From: Apricaphanius iberus
Lineage: Eukaryota; Chordata; Actinopteri; Cyprinodontiformes; Aphaniidae
Direction of reading: 5' to 3'
Assembly (NCBI GenBank): GCA_028564705.1
Contig: JAPXFQ010000804.1
Coordinates: 2,542,001 to 2,606,000 of the forward strand
DNA length: 64,000 nt
This document shows, piece after piece, positions 27,526 to 38,735 of the stretch; within the stretch, counting starts at the first letter, position 1, and each line of letters begins with the position of its first letter. A program made the position numbers and the translations under genes. The notes below the pieces were generated by a model. It ran no database searches, was not told the origin of the DNA, and was given only the letters and a program-made list of their open reading frames with translations.

Positions 27526-29016
27526 GTGGACACACAGACTATGAGAAGCTCAGAACCGACAGGAATATGGCTGCGGTGTGTTTCAGTAGAGTTTGTCCTC
27601 ACCTCAGAGTTCTCAGGCTGCTCCACAGCTTCTCTAGAGGTTTCACAAGTCATGGTATACTGCACGACAAGACCTGGAAGGGCTGTAGCGAGGAAGAGAC
27701 GCTGTGGTATGTCACTGAGGGTTTGGGACACGAAATATATCCCTCAGTTATCAGCCTCTGTGACCAATGGCCACAGACAAAGCGCACCTGGCCTAATCAA
27801 CACTAACCAATCAACATGTCCTGCTAAACTTCGCACAGCGGAGGGCAGCAACGAGGGTTAAATGTGTGGAACAAATGAGGTAAGCTTAGTTTTAAAAATA
27901 GATGGCTTGTAGATATATAGGCCTACTGCAGCTGAAGAGCATTGTTTTTTGTTTTTAAACTTTTCTTTCAAGATCATTAGGATGCTAACCTTCATATTTG
28001 TTGATTTTTCATTTAAAGAATAACAACATCAAGCAAACGTTTTGATGCTTTTTTATAAGTCGGACTTAAAAATGTGTGGACTTATTAAGTTCATATGCAC
28101 ATACACAAAAAGAGCGCAAAGGCCCATCTCACAATTGCCACAAAAATAAAAATAAAAACATAACAGTGGTCCATAAGACCATAGGGAAAATATTCTGTAG
28201 GCCACTAAGACAAAATATGATACTTTTATAAATATCTCCAGGCTGTCACATCTGATTTAAAACTAAGATAGCATTTCAGACAAGAAACATCATGCCAACA
28301 CTCAGACATTGTGGCATTAGTGTGATTGCCCAGTATATGCATGTCCTTTTCTTCTCTCCAAAATGCATGCAACTATTAGGGTAGTTTACAAACAAAAGGA
28401 AGTGAAGTAGATATATAGATTAGGGGGGGAAATTTTTACAAGAATTTTGCAACTGCTGTTCATGTATTCTATTTCACAATCAATGAACATTTAAATACCT
28501 TCGTATCTCTATCCACCCAAACCCTTAACTTATATTGTGCCAACATATATTTAAAGTAAACATCTTTTGCCTTTGGTAGAGTATTTTATTCCTCTACACT
28601 CGGAAGATATATTTTAAATGCCTATTTGTTTGGTACCTATAAAATAATGAGTGAAAATATGTTTTCTAGTTACACCAACTCAACCAAAATAACATTTTAA
28701 AACTCTGTTTTACGGTAATCCCTATATGGACACTAACTCTGAAACGTTTTAATCAGGACAGGTACATTTTACTGTCAGTTTAACATTAGATTACTATTCA
28801 GTGGTGCTCCTTCAGACCTCAAGAGGGAGAGGCAGATGCTGTTCCTGCTCTTGTTGCTATACTTTGCATCTGAAGAGCTTTGAGAGACAAGTCCTTAACT
28901 GCTCTTCCATACAAGAGCAGCTCCATAAATGGTAACCATTTCCGACTTGGGTTTCTGTCATGTCCTGTTTCCTTTTATGTCTCTGAAGAAAAAAAAAGCA
29001 ATTAGGTGCTGATGAG
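27526..29016. other. Intergenic region between two divergent genes
   Basis: This 1.5-kb spacer separates the minus-strand five-exon gene from the plus-strand C2CD4-like gene. It should hold the upstream control DNA of both. A short plus-strand frame at 27567-27806 begins with a presequence-like stretch (see findings). The rest is AT-rich without exons. Confidence 0.5.
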
Positions 29017-29023
29017 TATAAAA
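29017..29023 (+). promoter_or_regulatory. TATA box of the C2CD4-like gene
   Basis: TATAAAA lies 78 bp upstream of the ATG at 29095, which would place transcription start near 29047 and leave a short leader within one exon. Confidence 0.6.
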
Positions 29024-29094
29024 GCCTCCATTTGCCCCCCACCCTCTTTTCAAACAACAACCAAGCCTGTGTGCAGTGGCAGACTCTAACAGAA

Positions 29095-29988
29095 ATGGAT
29101 AAGCAACCAGTGACGAGAACATTCAGCTTTGGTGCTCTGGGCAGTGTAAATAAAGCCTCAGGTGATTTGTCCACAACCAGGAGGCACAGCAGTGCAGGGA
29201 TCCGGGCCCTGCTGTGGGCCACCAGCGCAAAGTCCTTTGGATGCTCTACAGACTCGCAAACAAGCCGTGAAAACATCTTTGCCAACGTCCTGACACCTGA
29301 CAGCATCCCACAGTTTACTATACCAAGTCTGTCGTTACAGACCAGTTTAAGATCACTGGACAAGGAGACAGAGGATAATGAAGCAGGATCAGAGGGAGAA
29401 CTGAGGAGCTGTGGGGGGGACATCTCTTCATCTTCATCCTCCTCCTGCTCCAGTTTGCTGCCGTCGGGACCCAAAGCTGAACGGTGTCTTTCTGACCCTT
29501 TAGCCAAGAGGAGATCTCTCCTTCAGTGGGATGTACCGGTTCCCCACTCCAGCAAAAACAACCTTCACTGCCTGGACCCAACAAGTAAGGCCGCCCTCTC
29601 CTTGCCACACCTCACCAAAGTAACCACACCGTACGGCTTTGTTACCTTAAGCCAGAGTCCTCAGATGGCGAGTGAGGATGCGCTGCTCTGTCAGGCTGGA
29701 CTGCACCGCCTAAACAGCGACAACAAAACTTCGAACTCTGTTCATGCTTCAGGGTGTGATACAGAGGTCATCAAAGGCCACTGTTCCCACATGTCAGGAG
29801 CCAAGAAGAAGCTGTCCAAAGATCTGCCTGACTCACTGTGTGGAGAGGGGTCCCTGAGAGGAGAGCCGCAAGCTTTCCTCTGTGCCTCGGGTTCTGCTTT
29901 CTCTACACCGAAGCACCCAGATAAACACCCAGAGAACACGACGCTTCTATCACATTATAAGGAAACATTTCATGTAAAAAAGTTATAA
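29095..29988 (+). CDS. C2CD4-family-like protein lacking a C2 domain
   Basis: Single-exon ORF of 297 codons from ATG 29095; the frame stays open upstream only through a non-ATG leader after the TATA box, so I choose this Met. Residues 64-74 read NVLTPDSIPQF followed by TIPSL, the family signature of C2CD4A/B/C (nuclear-localised factors; NVLTPD.IP.FFIP). Residues 168-190 contain LSLPHLTK and TPYGFVTLSQSPQ, matching the second conserved block (YGF..L.ESPHTRRKESLF), though the basic TRRKESLF part is replaced by MASEDALL. A poly-Ser run is at 111-120. C2CD4 proteins normally run on to a C-terminal C2 domain; here the protein stops after a short basic tail (HVKKL) and no C2-like coding follows. 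Human C2CD4C lies on 19p13.3, as do the neighbours OAZ1 and PEAK3. Assignment to a named paralogue is not possible. Molecular role unknown. Confidence 0.8.
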   Translation: MDKQPVTRTFSFGALGSVNKASGDLSTTRRHSSAGIRALLWATSAKSFGCSTDSQTSRENIFANVLTPDSIPQFTIPSLSLQTSLRSLDKETEDNEAGSEGELRSCGGDISSSSSSSCSSLLPSGPKAERCLSDPLAKRRSLLQWDVPVPHSSKNNLHCLDPTSKAALSLPHLTKVTTPYGFVTLSQSPQMASEDALLCQAGLHRLNSDNKTSNSVHASGCDTEVIKGHCSHMSGAKKKLSKDLPDSLCGEGSLRGEPQAFLCASGSAFSTPKHPDKHPENTTLLSHYKETFHVKKL

Positions 29989-29993
29989 ATAAA
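29988..29993 (+). terminator. AATAAA overlapping the stop codon
   Basis: The TAA stop (29986-29988) shares its last base with AATAAA. Use of this signal would give almost no 3' UTR; alternative AATAAA motifs occur near 30270 and 30846, so the true 3' end is uncertain. Confidence 0.45.
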
Positions 29994-31600
29994 GTTTGTG
30001 ACTTTCATGTATTTCAACCAAACCGTGTAAGCTGGCTGAAGTATTTTCTTACCTATTTAGAACGGTTATTGATATCTGCACCTGTAAAAATGTTCCAGCA
30101 AAATGTATAATATTGTTTGAATAATAATTGAGTCTTACAAATGTTTCTGGTCAGATATTTACATGTTTAACTAATGCTGGATGTTAGCCTGCTTTATTCA
30201 TTCAGAAACTACTTTTAATGCAAGGCTGGATCATTTTCCGGTTATAATACTAAATGAGTCCAAGTTTTAAATAAATGCTGTAGTGTTTTTTTTTTCCCGT
30301 TTTTTTATTTTTTATTTTAGAGATCATCCTTCATTTGACCTTTCTTCAATAATATGCAATGCATCAGCACCCCTGGCAGTGAAAAACGCCCTCAACATGA
30401 TGCTTTCACACTGCCACACGTTAGAGTTGGTATAGAGTTTTTCGGAAAACATCATGTTTACACTTCCAAATCTTCTTCTGTTTTTTTCTGACAATATTTA
30501 CCAATTAGCTTTCAACATTAAATTAAAGTTTGGGTCGAAAATGTGTCCGTGAATCCAAATGATTGTTCTAGCAGAAAAAAACACTCATCAAAGCTGGCTT
30601 TGAAATGGCTGAATCAGGCTAACAATACGTGTAGAATGCTCTCCCCAGACCTCTGTCTTTCAGAAAAATAGTTAATTAGTTTTAGGATTGTAAGTGTCTA
30701 ATTTAACCCATATGTATAATTTTGACCCTGGTTGAACAAGAGGTTTGCTGTAAATTCCAGCCTGTGAACCCATTTATTGTTTTGTAAAATCGTTGAAAAT
30801 GTATGTTACATAACTACCCCTCTTGTAAAATAGCAATTCAAATGCATAAATAAACATTTTAAAAATCAGTACAGTACTCATTAGGATGCTGGATGTATTT
30901 AAGCTTCTGACTAGAGCTGTAGTTTAATGTCCTGATTTTAAATGGCCAGTCTTCAGGCTACCAGCTTCAGTTTGCCTCATTATTAATTTCATGTCCAGTC
31001 TCCAAAGTATGCTTGTTCAGAGAAACCAGTCCTACTCGTTTAACATATCAAGAGGGTCTTAATGTTGGTCACCTGGTGCATCCATCTGTCACCCACACAC
31101 TGAAATGTGGAGGCCAAATAGGATTATGACGCAAACTGGTCGCAAACAAGTCGAGTGCTTGAACATCGGGAGCAGGTGAATTTAAATTTAAAATCATGCT
31201 ACTATGTGGTTTGTTTATTTGCATGACGTAAAAGGTTTCTCCTGAATGCTTGAATAGATTAAGGGTTTCAGCTTTAATGAAATTCAGTCCCTAAAGCATT
31301 TACAAAAGCAGGAGTAGGCAGTGATGAATGGATGAAAAAATAATGGGTGTGTAATTTTGAGATCATTCTAGTAATGAAGTAGGGAAAATTCAGAAAACAT
31401 ATTCAGTATGTAACAAAACAATTCTAGATCTACACTAAATTGTCAACAGTGAAATTGTGGAGTTTAACCAGGGTGGGATTTGCTGGGGGGGATGGGGGGA
31501 TGATGCCCCCCCCCCCCTCTGGTCGTTCATTTCTTATCTCTGGGGGGATATGTTTTTGTTTTTTTTTCCTCCTGCTGGTTCAACAGAGTAATATTTGCCT
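29994..31600. other. 3' flank and intergenic DNA
   Basis: No further coding is seen; in particular no C2 domain reading occurs in any frame after the stop at 29988. It probably includes the 3' UTR of the upstream gene up to 30.3 or 30.85 kb. A C homopolymer lies at 31506-31517. Confidence 0.5.
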
Positions 31601-31619
31601 TCACATGTATTCTGCAACC

Positions 31620-31826
31620 TCTGTAATTCTGCTGAAGGACTTAAACAACTTAGGCGAACACGTTCAAAAACTGATGGCTGCATGTTCCGTCTCAACAGCA
31701 GAGTGTGAGAGGGGATTCAGCGCAATCAACGCACTTTTGACAGACGAGAGGAATAGAATGATTAAAAACATTCAGCAATCCCTTCATTTCTGCATGGAGC
31801 CCGGTGGGGGTCAGGTGCAGAAATAA
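31620..31826 (+). pseudogene. hAT-family dimerisation-region fragment
   Basis: The plus frame includes LMAACSVSTAECERGFSAIN and LLTDERNRM, matching the conserved C-terminal dimerisation region of hAT transposases and their derivatives (P.S.A.CERGFS..N...T..RN). No other transposase domain lies in frame upstream, so it is an isolated scrap. Confidence 0.7.
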
Positions 31827-31967
31827 TTTTGGGGTGTACGAATATGTACCATCAGTAAACGTGCGGATGGATTTCCACACATTTTATATGTGTGCGGATT
31901 TGGGCATGGTGCTGGACCTTTTCAGAGATTTGAACTAAAAAAAAGGAATTATTCTTTTAACTTGTAA

Positions 31968-32165
31968 TGAGGCAAGGCAATTTTATTTGTATAGCACACT
32001 TTCAACAACTAAGGCAATTCAAGGTGCTTTACATGATTAAAATTGGAACAATGCATAAATCAATTTGATGATTAAAATACAATAACGCAATTACAATAAG
32101 AGAATAATCAAGACAATACAACAATGTAAGGACAAGTAGGTAAAAACAAAGTTTTAATTCACTAA
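31968..32165 (+). repeat. Fish interspersed repeat, TTTATTTGTATAGCAC type
   Basis: The phrase ttttatttgtatagcac followed by aaggcaattcaaggtgcttt is a widespread teleost SINE/LINE-tail sequence, recognised from memory. An AT-rich, CAAT-repeated tail follows. Confidence 0.6.
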
Positions 32166-33000
32166 TAGATCAAGGTTTGTATAAAAATGCTTTATTTATT
32201 TTTATCCGGCTTTGAAGACAAACCGATCGCAAAATTTGAGGAAATGGTCCAGAAACTGCATAGTGTATGTCCGTCTTGCCTCTGGGATGCATGGAGCTGG
32301 TTGCTCAGCATAATTAGAACACGTTGCATAAAAGAGATAGGAGTTAATAAGTTAGCTGTTGAAACTACCCACTTCTGAATGCAAGTCTTTATTGAATGGA
32401 ACATCAATTTCTACAAAGAAGACTATAGGATTTGCACATAGACAAACTGTATAAGATAGTGGAATACCAGTCAGTTTGGATACTGATTATATGAAAATTG
32501 TGCTGGTTGATGCACTGATAAAAAATAACAAAAAACATCAGGATTTTAAGTGGTGGGGACAAAACAGTAATTTATAAAAAATGCCTGAGACATATCCCTG
32601 GCTAAAATGACTCAAATATCTATACTTTCCCACAGGACCCCAAATCCATGCACAAGGTTTAATAAACAGAGGGTAGTGATGCTTACACCTGAAAAGTATT
32701 TCTCCATATGATCTCAACTGGATTCGTCTGGTCCAGAGGTGGACTATTTCCCCCGTCGAAAAATATGCAGAGTTGTGGGTCTGAGAGGGGGGACAAGGTG
32801 CTGGTAATACTGCGATGAGGAAAAAATAATATCACCTGCTGTGACTGGATAAGTCGAGTAAATTCTTAACATTGATTGTAATCATCTTAATATATTTGAG
32901 CTTATCTTATTTTTTTATGTCAACAATAATTTTATTTTTCACATTTTTCTGTCAGTTTTGAAAGGGTTAAATGTACTCTTAAACAATCAACAGAAATCTT

Positions 33001-33032
33001 TCCTTCTTTCTTTCTTTCTTTCTTTCTTTCTT
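33001..33032. repeat. (CTTT)n microsatellite
   Basis: About eight uninterrupted tetranucleotide units in otherwise unassigned intergenic DNA. Confidence 0.9.
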
Positions 33033-35030
33033 CTGCCATCACTCTAATATTTTTCTCCGTTCACAGATTCCCTGTCAGATTTAAGTTGGGACTCTGCATG
33101 ACTCTCCAGTGATACCATGGATAACACTGTCCGTGTCACTGTTACAGCAACCTTGGCTTCCATTACACATCAGGAGAACCACAGACTAATTGCCTTCATG
33201 CCAAGTCGCATTAATGCAATAATTCATGCAAAAGGAGGCTCAACCAGTATTGAGTAGCCTACATAAAATTGCACATACTTTTCTGCAGCGTGATATTTGT
33301 GTTTAAAATATATTTTTTTATAAAAAGATATGAAAAGAGATTAATAAGAGTCAACAATAGAAAGCATTTTATTTTTTCTCTGCTTTGGTAAGTCATTTTC
33401 TCATACATGGATTTTCCATCCAAATCTCATTTAGATTTGGGGACTTATTTGTGCCATTATTATATTAAGTTGAAACCTGCTATTTTTTGTATAAATACAG
33501 ATTACCTTTTTCCAGGCCGTCTGACATTAGATAAGACTAAACCTTCATGGTTTTGGACTCACAGGATTACTATTCTATTTGCTAAGTGGCAAAGCATGTT
33601 TCTGTGCAAATAAAAAAAGTCGATCCTGTTGTCCGGTGTTGGGATCCAGCATGTATTGCCCACAAACTGAACACGATGATCAATTTAATATACATATTGT
33701 GCTGTGCAGATCTCTTCCTGTTTTATGCGGTTTGGTGGAAGCCATGTTGGTTATAGAGTCTAATGGATGGTGGAGAAAATAGCTCCAGCAACAATTCTCT
33801 TTCCATTGTGTGTCTATAATTGAGGGAGCCTTCTATTGCATTCATAGTGTCATGCATGGCGACAGAAACTGTGCCCAGGACTGATAACACTGTGTTTAGC
33901 ATGATTTTTCCTCATTTAAATCACATGTACTGCCCAGGACAGAACTGACCATCCGGATCACTTAGACCAGACTCCTGTAATCTGCCTGATATGCCTTGGA
34001 CCCTGCATCAACACTCCAGTCCAGTTTATCGTTCAGGTGAATCCATTTTCCATATCTGATGGGTGTTTAATGATGTCAGTCTGACGCTCAAAACCATTAA
34101 AGTTTAATCAAAAGAGCAGGAAAGAAGTAACCTGATCAGGATTTTAGTGGAAACAGGAATAGACGGTAACCTCAAAGGCTTCTGGTGAGCAAGAACAATG
34201 CAGTGTGATGCCTGATGAATAAACACGTGTCTGAGAGTGATTCTAAAATTTGTGAACCATGTCTCTATCTTTGTTTCTGCTCTCACATGGAAGTGAAAAT
34301 TAGGAATGAAAATGAACTGTGTGTGTGTGTGGGGGGGGGACAAAATATTAGTGGTTTACCCTCTAAATAGAAACTAATGACAGCTACTATCTTGAATGTT
34401 CTTATTGTTGTACACCAATAACGAGTTGGTTTTTACCTCAGACTCTAAATAGGTAAAAAAAAAAGAACCTTCAAGATAATAGAAGTCTACACAAAATAAA
34501 CAACGCAAAGATGATCATAGCTACATCAAAAACTAGTAAACACAAGTCATTTTGATTCATTTTCAACTAAAAAACAAAATACATGTTATTTGTACTGCTG
34601 TTAGAAAATCTCATTTTAAAAAACAATGACTGTTAAAGTTAAAATGGTAACTGACTAAAAAAAATTAAAATGTTTTACTTAAAAAAAATGTGTTTAGTCT
34701 TTTTTTCAAGGCTGTCTGTGGGTTGCAGTGCCCTCAAGGTATCAGTGAGAGCGTACAACATATGAGGACCGGCTATGAAGCTTCTCCTGGGTTCTGGTGA
34801 AGATGAAGCAGGGTGGGGTGAGCAGGGTGAAGGAAGCGTGTTTCTCCTAAGAAATAAAAAAAATATCCATTTTATCCCATTTATTTTTGGTCCCACTGTG
34901 AGCAGGCACTTACAATGGGGCAAAAAGTTTTTGTTAGCCACTGACTGGGGAGGTTGTCCAACTTAAGAAAATAACGTCTCTAATTTTCATCATAGGTACA
35001 CTTAAACTTCAACTGTGAGAGAGAATGTAA
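33033..35030. other. Gene-free stretch
   Basis: No exon or recognised repeat beyond a short GT run with a G run at 34320-34339. Confidence 0.4.
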
Positions 35031-35039
35031 AAATCCAGG

Positions 35040-36160
35040 AAATCACATCGTATGATTTTTGAATAATTTATTTGTTTAATGAGGCAGAAAATTATTTGGT
35101 CGATAAAAGTTCAGCTCAATACTTTGTAATGTAGCGTTGGTTGGCAATAACAGAAGTCAAACCTGAGGTCTGGAAACTAGCTAGGCCATGGCAGAACCTT
35201 GAAATGCTACGTAGCGACTCCTTCATTACCTGGGCGGTGTGTTTGGGATCATTGTCATGCTCAAAGATCCAGCCACGTTTCATCTTCAGTGCTCTTACTG
35301 ATGGAAGGAAGTTTTTGCCCAGAATCTCATGATACGTGGCCCCATTCATCCTTTCTGGATCAGTTGTTCTGTCCCATTTGCAGAAAAGCAGCTCCAAAGC
35401 ATAATGTTTCCACCCATGTGCTTCGCAGTAGGTGTGATGTTCTTGTGATGCAACACTGCATTTTTCCCCACACAGTGAGTGGCATTTATGACTAAAATTC
35501 TATTTTCATCTGATTGCATGACATTTTCCCAGTCCACCTCTGGATCATTCAGATCTGAGATCAGATCAGAGCTTTAGATGGATCTGGACATGCGCTAGCT
35601 AAAGCGAGGGGACTGTTTGAGTACTGCAGGATTTTAATCCATGGCAACATAGTGTTACTAATATTAACCTTTGTTACTGTGGTCCCAGCTCTCTTTAGGT
35701 CATTGACCAGTTTTCCCTGTTTAGTTCTGAGCTGTTTCCTCACCGTTCTCAAGATCATGTGTACCCCACAAGATGAGATCTTGCATGGAGCCCCAGGTCG
35801 AGAGAGATAGTCAGTGATCTAGTATTTATTACATTTTCTAATAATTGCTGCAACAGTTGATCTCTTTTCACCAATGTACTTGTCTATTGTAGATTGGCTC
35901 ATCCTAGTCTTGTGCAGGTGTACAATTTTGTCCCTGGTGTCCTTAGAGAGCACTCTGGTCTTGACTGTGGTGAAGGTTGGACTGTTTGAAGTTGTTTACA
36001 GGTGTCTTTTGTACAGATAATGAGTTCAAACAGGTGTCATTAGTACAGGTAACAGGACAGACCAGCTTCTTAAAGAAGAAGTAACAGATCTGTGTGGGCA
36101 AGAATTCTTGCTGTAGGTGATAGTTATGTTATTCAACATTAGGACATCTGTTGCCTTCAG
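35040..36160 (-). pseudogene. Degenerate Tc1-like transposon
   Basis: The minus strand carries transposase blocks in order with frame breaks: 35758-35561 ([20 protein letters not shown], the helix-turn-helix region), 35537-35346 ([14 protein letters not shown] then [15 protein letters not shown], carrying the second acidic block) and 35397-35116 ([15 protein letters not shown], third acidic block). The family's usual ORF is about 340 codons; here stops and frameshifts split it into at least three pieces. The flanks at about 35.05 and 36.05-36.15 kb carry non-coding phrases usual for this fish family. Inactive. Confidence 0.9.
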
Positions 36161-36299
36161 ATAAGACTTGTCAGGATATGGGAATATATATTTTTTGCAC
36201 AACTTGTGCTGATGCCTGCTAAAATGGTTTCAATTCACCATTTATCTATGGTGAACGTTTTGAATTAAAAGTTGCAAATGGTGTAACAGAGCCATTTAA

Positions 36300-36640
36300 A
36301 CAAGTTATCCATCCATTATCTATCCTCTATCATGGAGGCTGGTGCCTATCTCCAGTAGTCATTGGGCGAGAGGTAGGGTACACCCTAGACAGGTTGCCAG
36401 TCCATTGCTGGGCAACACAGTGACACACAGGACAAATGACCATGCATGCACACACTCAGACCTAAGGGCAATTTAGAGAGACGAAATTACCTACTGTATA
36501 CTGTGGGAGGAAGACGGAGGGAGCCCACACATGCACAGGGAGAACATGCAAACTCTATGCAGGAAGACCCCAGGCCGGGATTTGAACGCAGGCCTTCTTG
36601 CTGCAAAGCAACAGTGCTAGCAACTGCTAAGCAGCCCTTA
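36300..36640 (+). repeat. Teleost CATCCATCCATTATC-type dispersed repeat
   Basis: Starts with atccatccattatctatcct and contains tacaccctagacaggttgcc and gagaacatgcaaactctatg, a well-known fish interspersed repeat. Truncated relatives occur near 37.75-37.91 kb and 43.88-44.0 kb. Confidence 0.75.
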
Positions 36641-36919
36641 AACATGTTATTTGGTTTCTTATTTTATTATTATTCAGGAAGTGAATTTCCTGTGTGCTAA
36701 CGTGTTGTCTTTTCACGCTGTACTTTGAGAGAGTAACATAGTTTAAAAAGTGCCAAGAAGTTTTGTGACGCTGACAGGATACAAGTGTCATGCCCTGTCA
36801 GGATGTCTACACACGGACTGTGAAATCAGCTGTTTAAAGGAAGGTTTCAGTCTCACACTGTTTGTGAATGTGTGTTACTGAGAATTATACATTTTATCTT
36901 ATTTTAAAGGACAGTGATT

Positions 36920-37560
36920 CACAAAAAGTATTCATATCACTTGAACTTTTTCATTCTCTCTCAATTTACAACCACAAAGTTCTGAATTGGGTTTAGATTT
37001 TATGTGATAGTGAAAGGAATTGTCAGGCTTTATGAATAAAAATCTGAAAAGTTTGGAATGCATTTGTTTTCAGCATATTATAAATATGCTGAGCAGTGGA
37101 AGCTGCATATTTAGGGGCATTGTCTGGCTAGAAGATTAATCTTTACATGCATCTCAAGTCTTTTGCAATCTCAAGTTTTAGGATTGCCCTTATTTTAGAT
37201 CCCCCCCTTCCACAACACTATACGTACCATTTAGCTTGTAATCATAAAAGGTAAGTAATGGTCTCATCTCCAGGGTAAAATTCTGTCTTCTACATGGCTT
37301 ACTGCAGTGCCACTGAAATATCTTATAGCTTTTTCTTTTTTTTACGCTGGTTGACCTCTCTGACTTCGTGCTGCAAGGCCACAATGCTACCACAATTGTC
37401 ATGGTGCAACCCTTCACAGAATTGCTGAATTTATTATAAGATTACTTCAAAACAGCTGAACTCAATTTACTAATTAGGCAACATTTCTTCTGGATTGTAT
37501 TTAGGAGTATCCGGGTTAAGTGGTCTGAATACAAATGCAAGGCACCTCATATTTAGGAGC
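36920..37560. repeat. Degenerate Tc1/mariner-type repeat
   Basis: Begins with aaagtattcatatcacttgaacttt and includes tctcaagtcttttgcaatctc and ggattgccct, phrases of a common non-coding-looking fish Tc1 derivative. No intact ORF. Confidence 0.55.
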
Positions 37561-38342
37561 ATTAACATTTTTAGCTGTTAGTTTAAAATAGACTACACGG
37601 TGGAGCATTTCGTACCACTGGTGTCTTGCAACAGGAACGCCCATTTTGTTTGAATAATGGCCATAGCTATTTCTGCTAGTTTACATTTCCTTCCTGTAGG
37701 CTTTTTCCAGGGGAGCCTGGTCATTTAAAATTTTTTATTCGTCTTGGGTTTCTCTGTATTTTCCTGTGATGCACTGGTGGCCTGTTCAGGGTGATGTGTC
37801 CCATTGACAGTTGGAAATATGCACTAAAAACACCACAATTGGAATTAAAACCGAGGAACTGCTTGCTGCAAGGCAAAGGTGCTACTTACTGCACCAGCAT
37901 GCAACCATGGTTTAATACCTGAACAGTAGAAAAATGTCATACAAGAAATAAATGCAAAAGCCTGTAAAACAAGTTATGTAGAATTACACCAGTTTGTTCC
38001 TATTTAAAGTGACTATGTGGAACTTACATTTTTTTATGGGCTTAAATATGTGCCATTGCATCTGAGAATGCATAAATTAGGATGACCAACTTTCCTCTTT
38101 TCTGAGGACATTTCCACTTTTCACATTCTTTTTACAGATCAAGGAATAATTTTTTCTTAGCACATAAAGTAGGAACACACTGAATATGTCGAAATCAAAA
38201 GTATTTTTAAAAAAACAGAGTATTTGTTCAAGTGTTTCAGGTATTAGTCAAGTTTCCTCTTTTTTTGGAAGTCAAAATACGGTCATCCTAGCATAAATCG
38301 AATCATCCAAAAGAATGTTCACACTTTGTATCCTCTGGATGA

Positions 38343-38582
38343 TCACAGCTGAGCTGCACCTGAAAGAAAAAACACAGAAATGAGCTCAACGTAAAGGCGC
38401 ACTGTTGTAACTGCTCTTCCTCTTTCTGCCAAAGATGAGGTTAGCTTAGAGAGCAGCTTTGCCCTCAGTACAGACACAACTCTTCCGGTGCCAACCTCAA
38501 CCTCTGACAGAAACTGATCACAATAAAACGTGTCGAGCAACACCTCTAAAGACATGTCGCTTTGAAATACGCAACCATTCAA
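38343..38582 (-). other. Possible exon upstream of peak3, unassigned
   Basis: An 80-codon minus-strand frame runs MNGCVFQSDMSLEVLLDTFY and on through LRAKLLSKLTSSLAERGR, with more coding-like composition than surrounding frames. Its 3' side holds a pyrimidine-rich tttttcttTCAG acceptor-like site. It sits 40 bp upstream of the peak3 TATA box in the opposite direction. I do not recognise it and could not find connecting exons; it may be chance. Confidence 0.2.
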
Positions 38583-38621
38583 AAGAGGTAGTAGGAGTCA
38601 GAAATTGAGGCAGACAGGAAG

Positions 38622-38629
38622 TATATAAA
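38622..38629 (+). promoter_or_regulatory. peak3: TATA box of peak3
   Basis: TATATAAA within gtatataaaagagac, 107 bp upstream of the first peak3 ATG (38736), would set the start site near 38650 with a leader of about 85 nt. Confidence 0.6.
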
Positions 38630-38735
38630 AGAGACAGTGAGTTGGCCTCCTGTGCTTCACATTGAGTTTCGTTAGAGGAAGGAGATGTTCTTGAGGTGAA
38701 GCGAAAGGTTTAAGGTGTTAAAACTTAGGTTCCTG

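Noticed and set aside
28857..29507. 216-codon minus-strand ORF
   Set aside because: Lies antisense to the C2CD4-like gene; the plus strand carries the family signatures.
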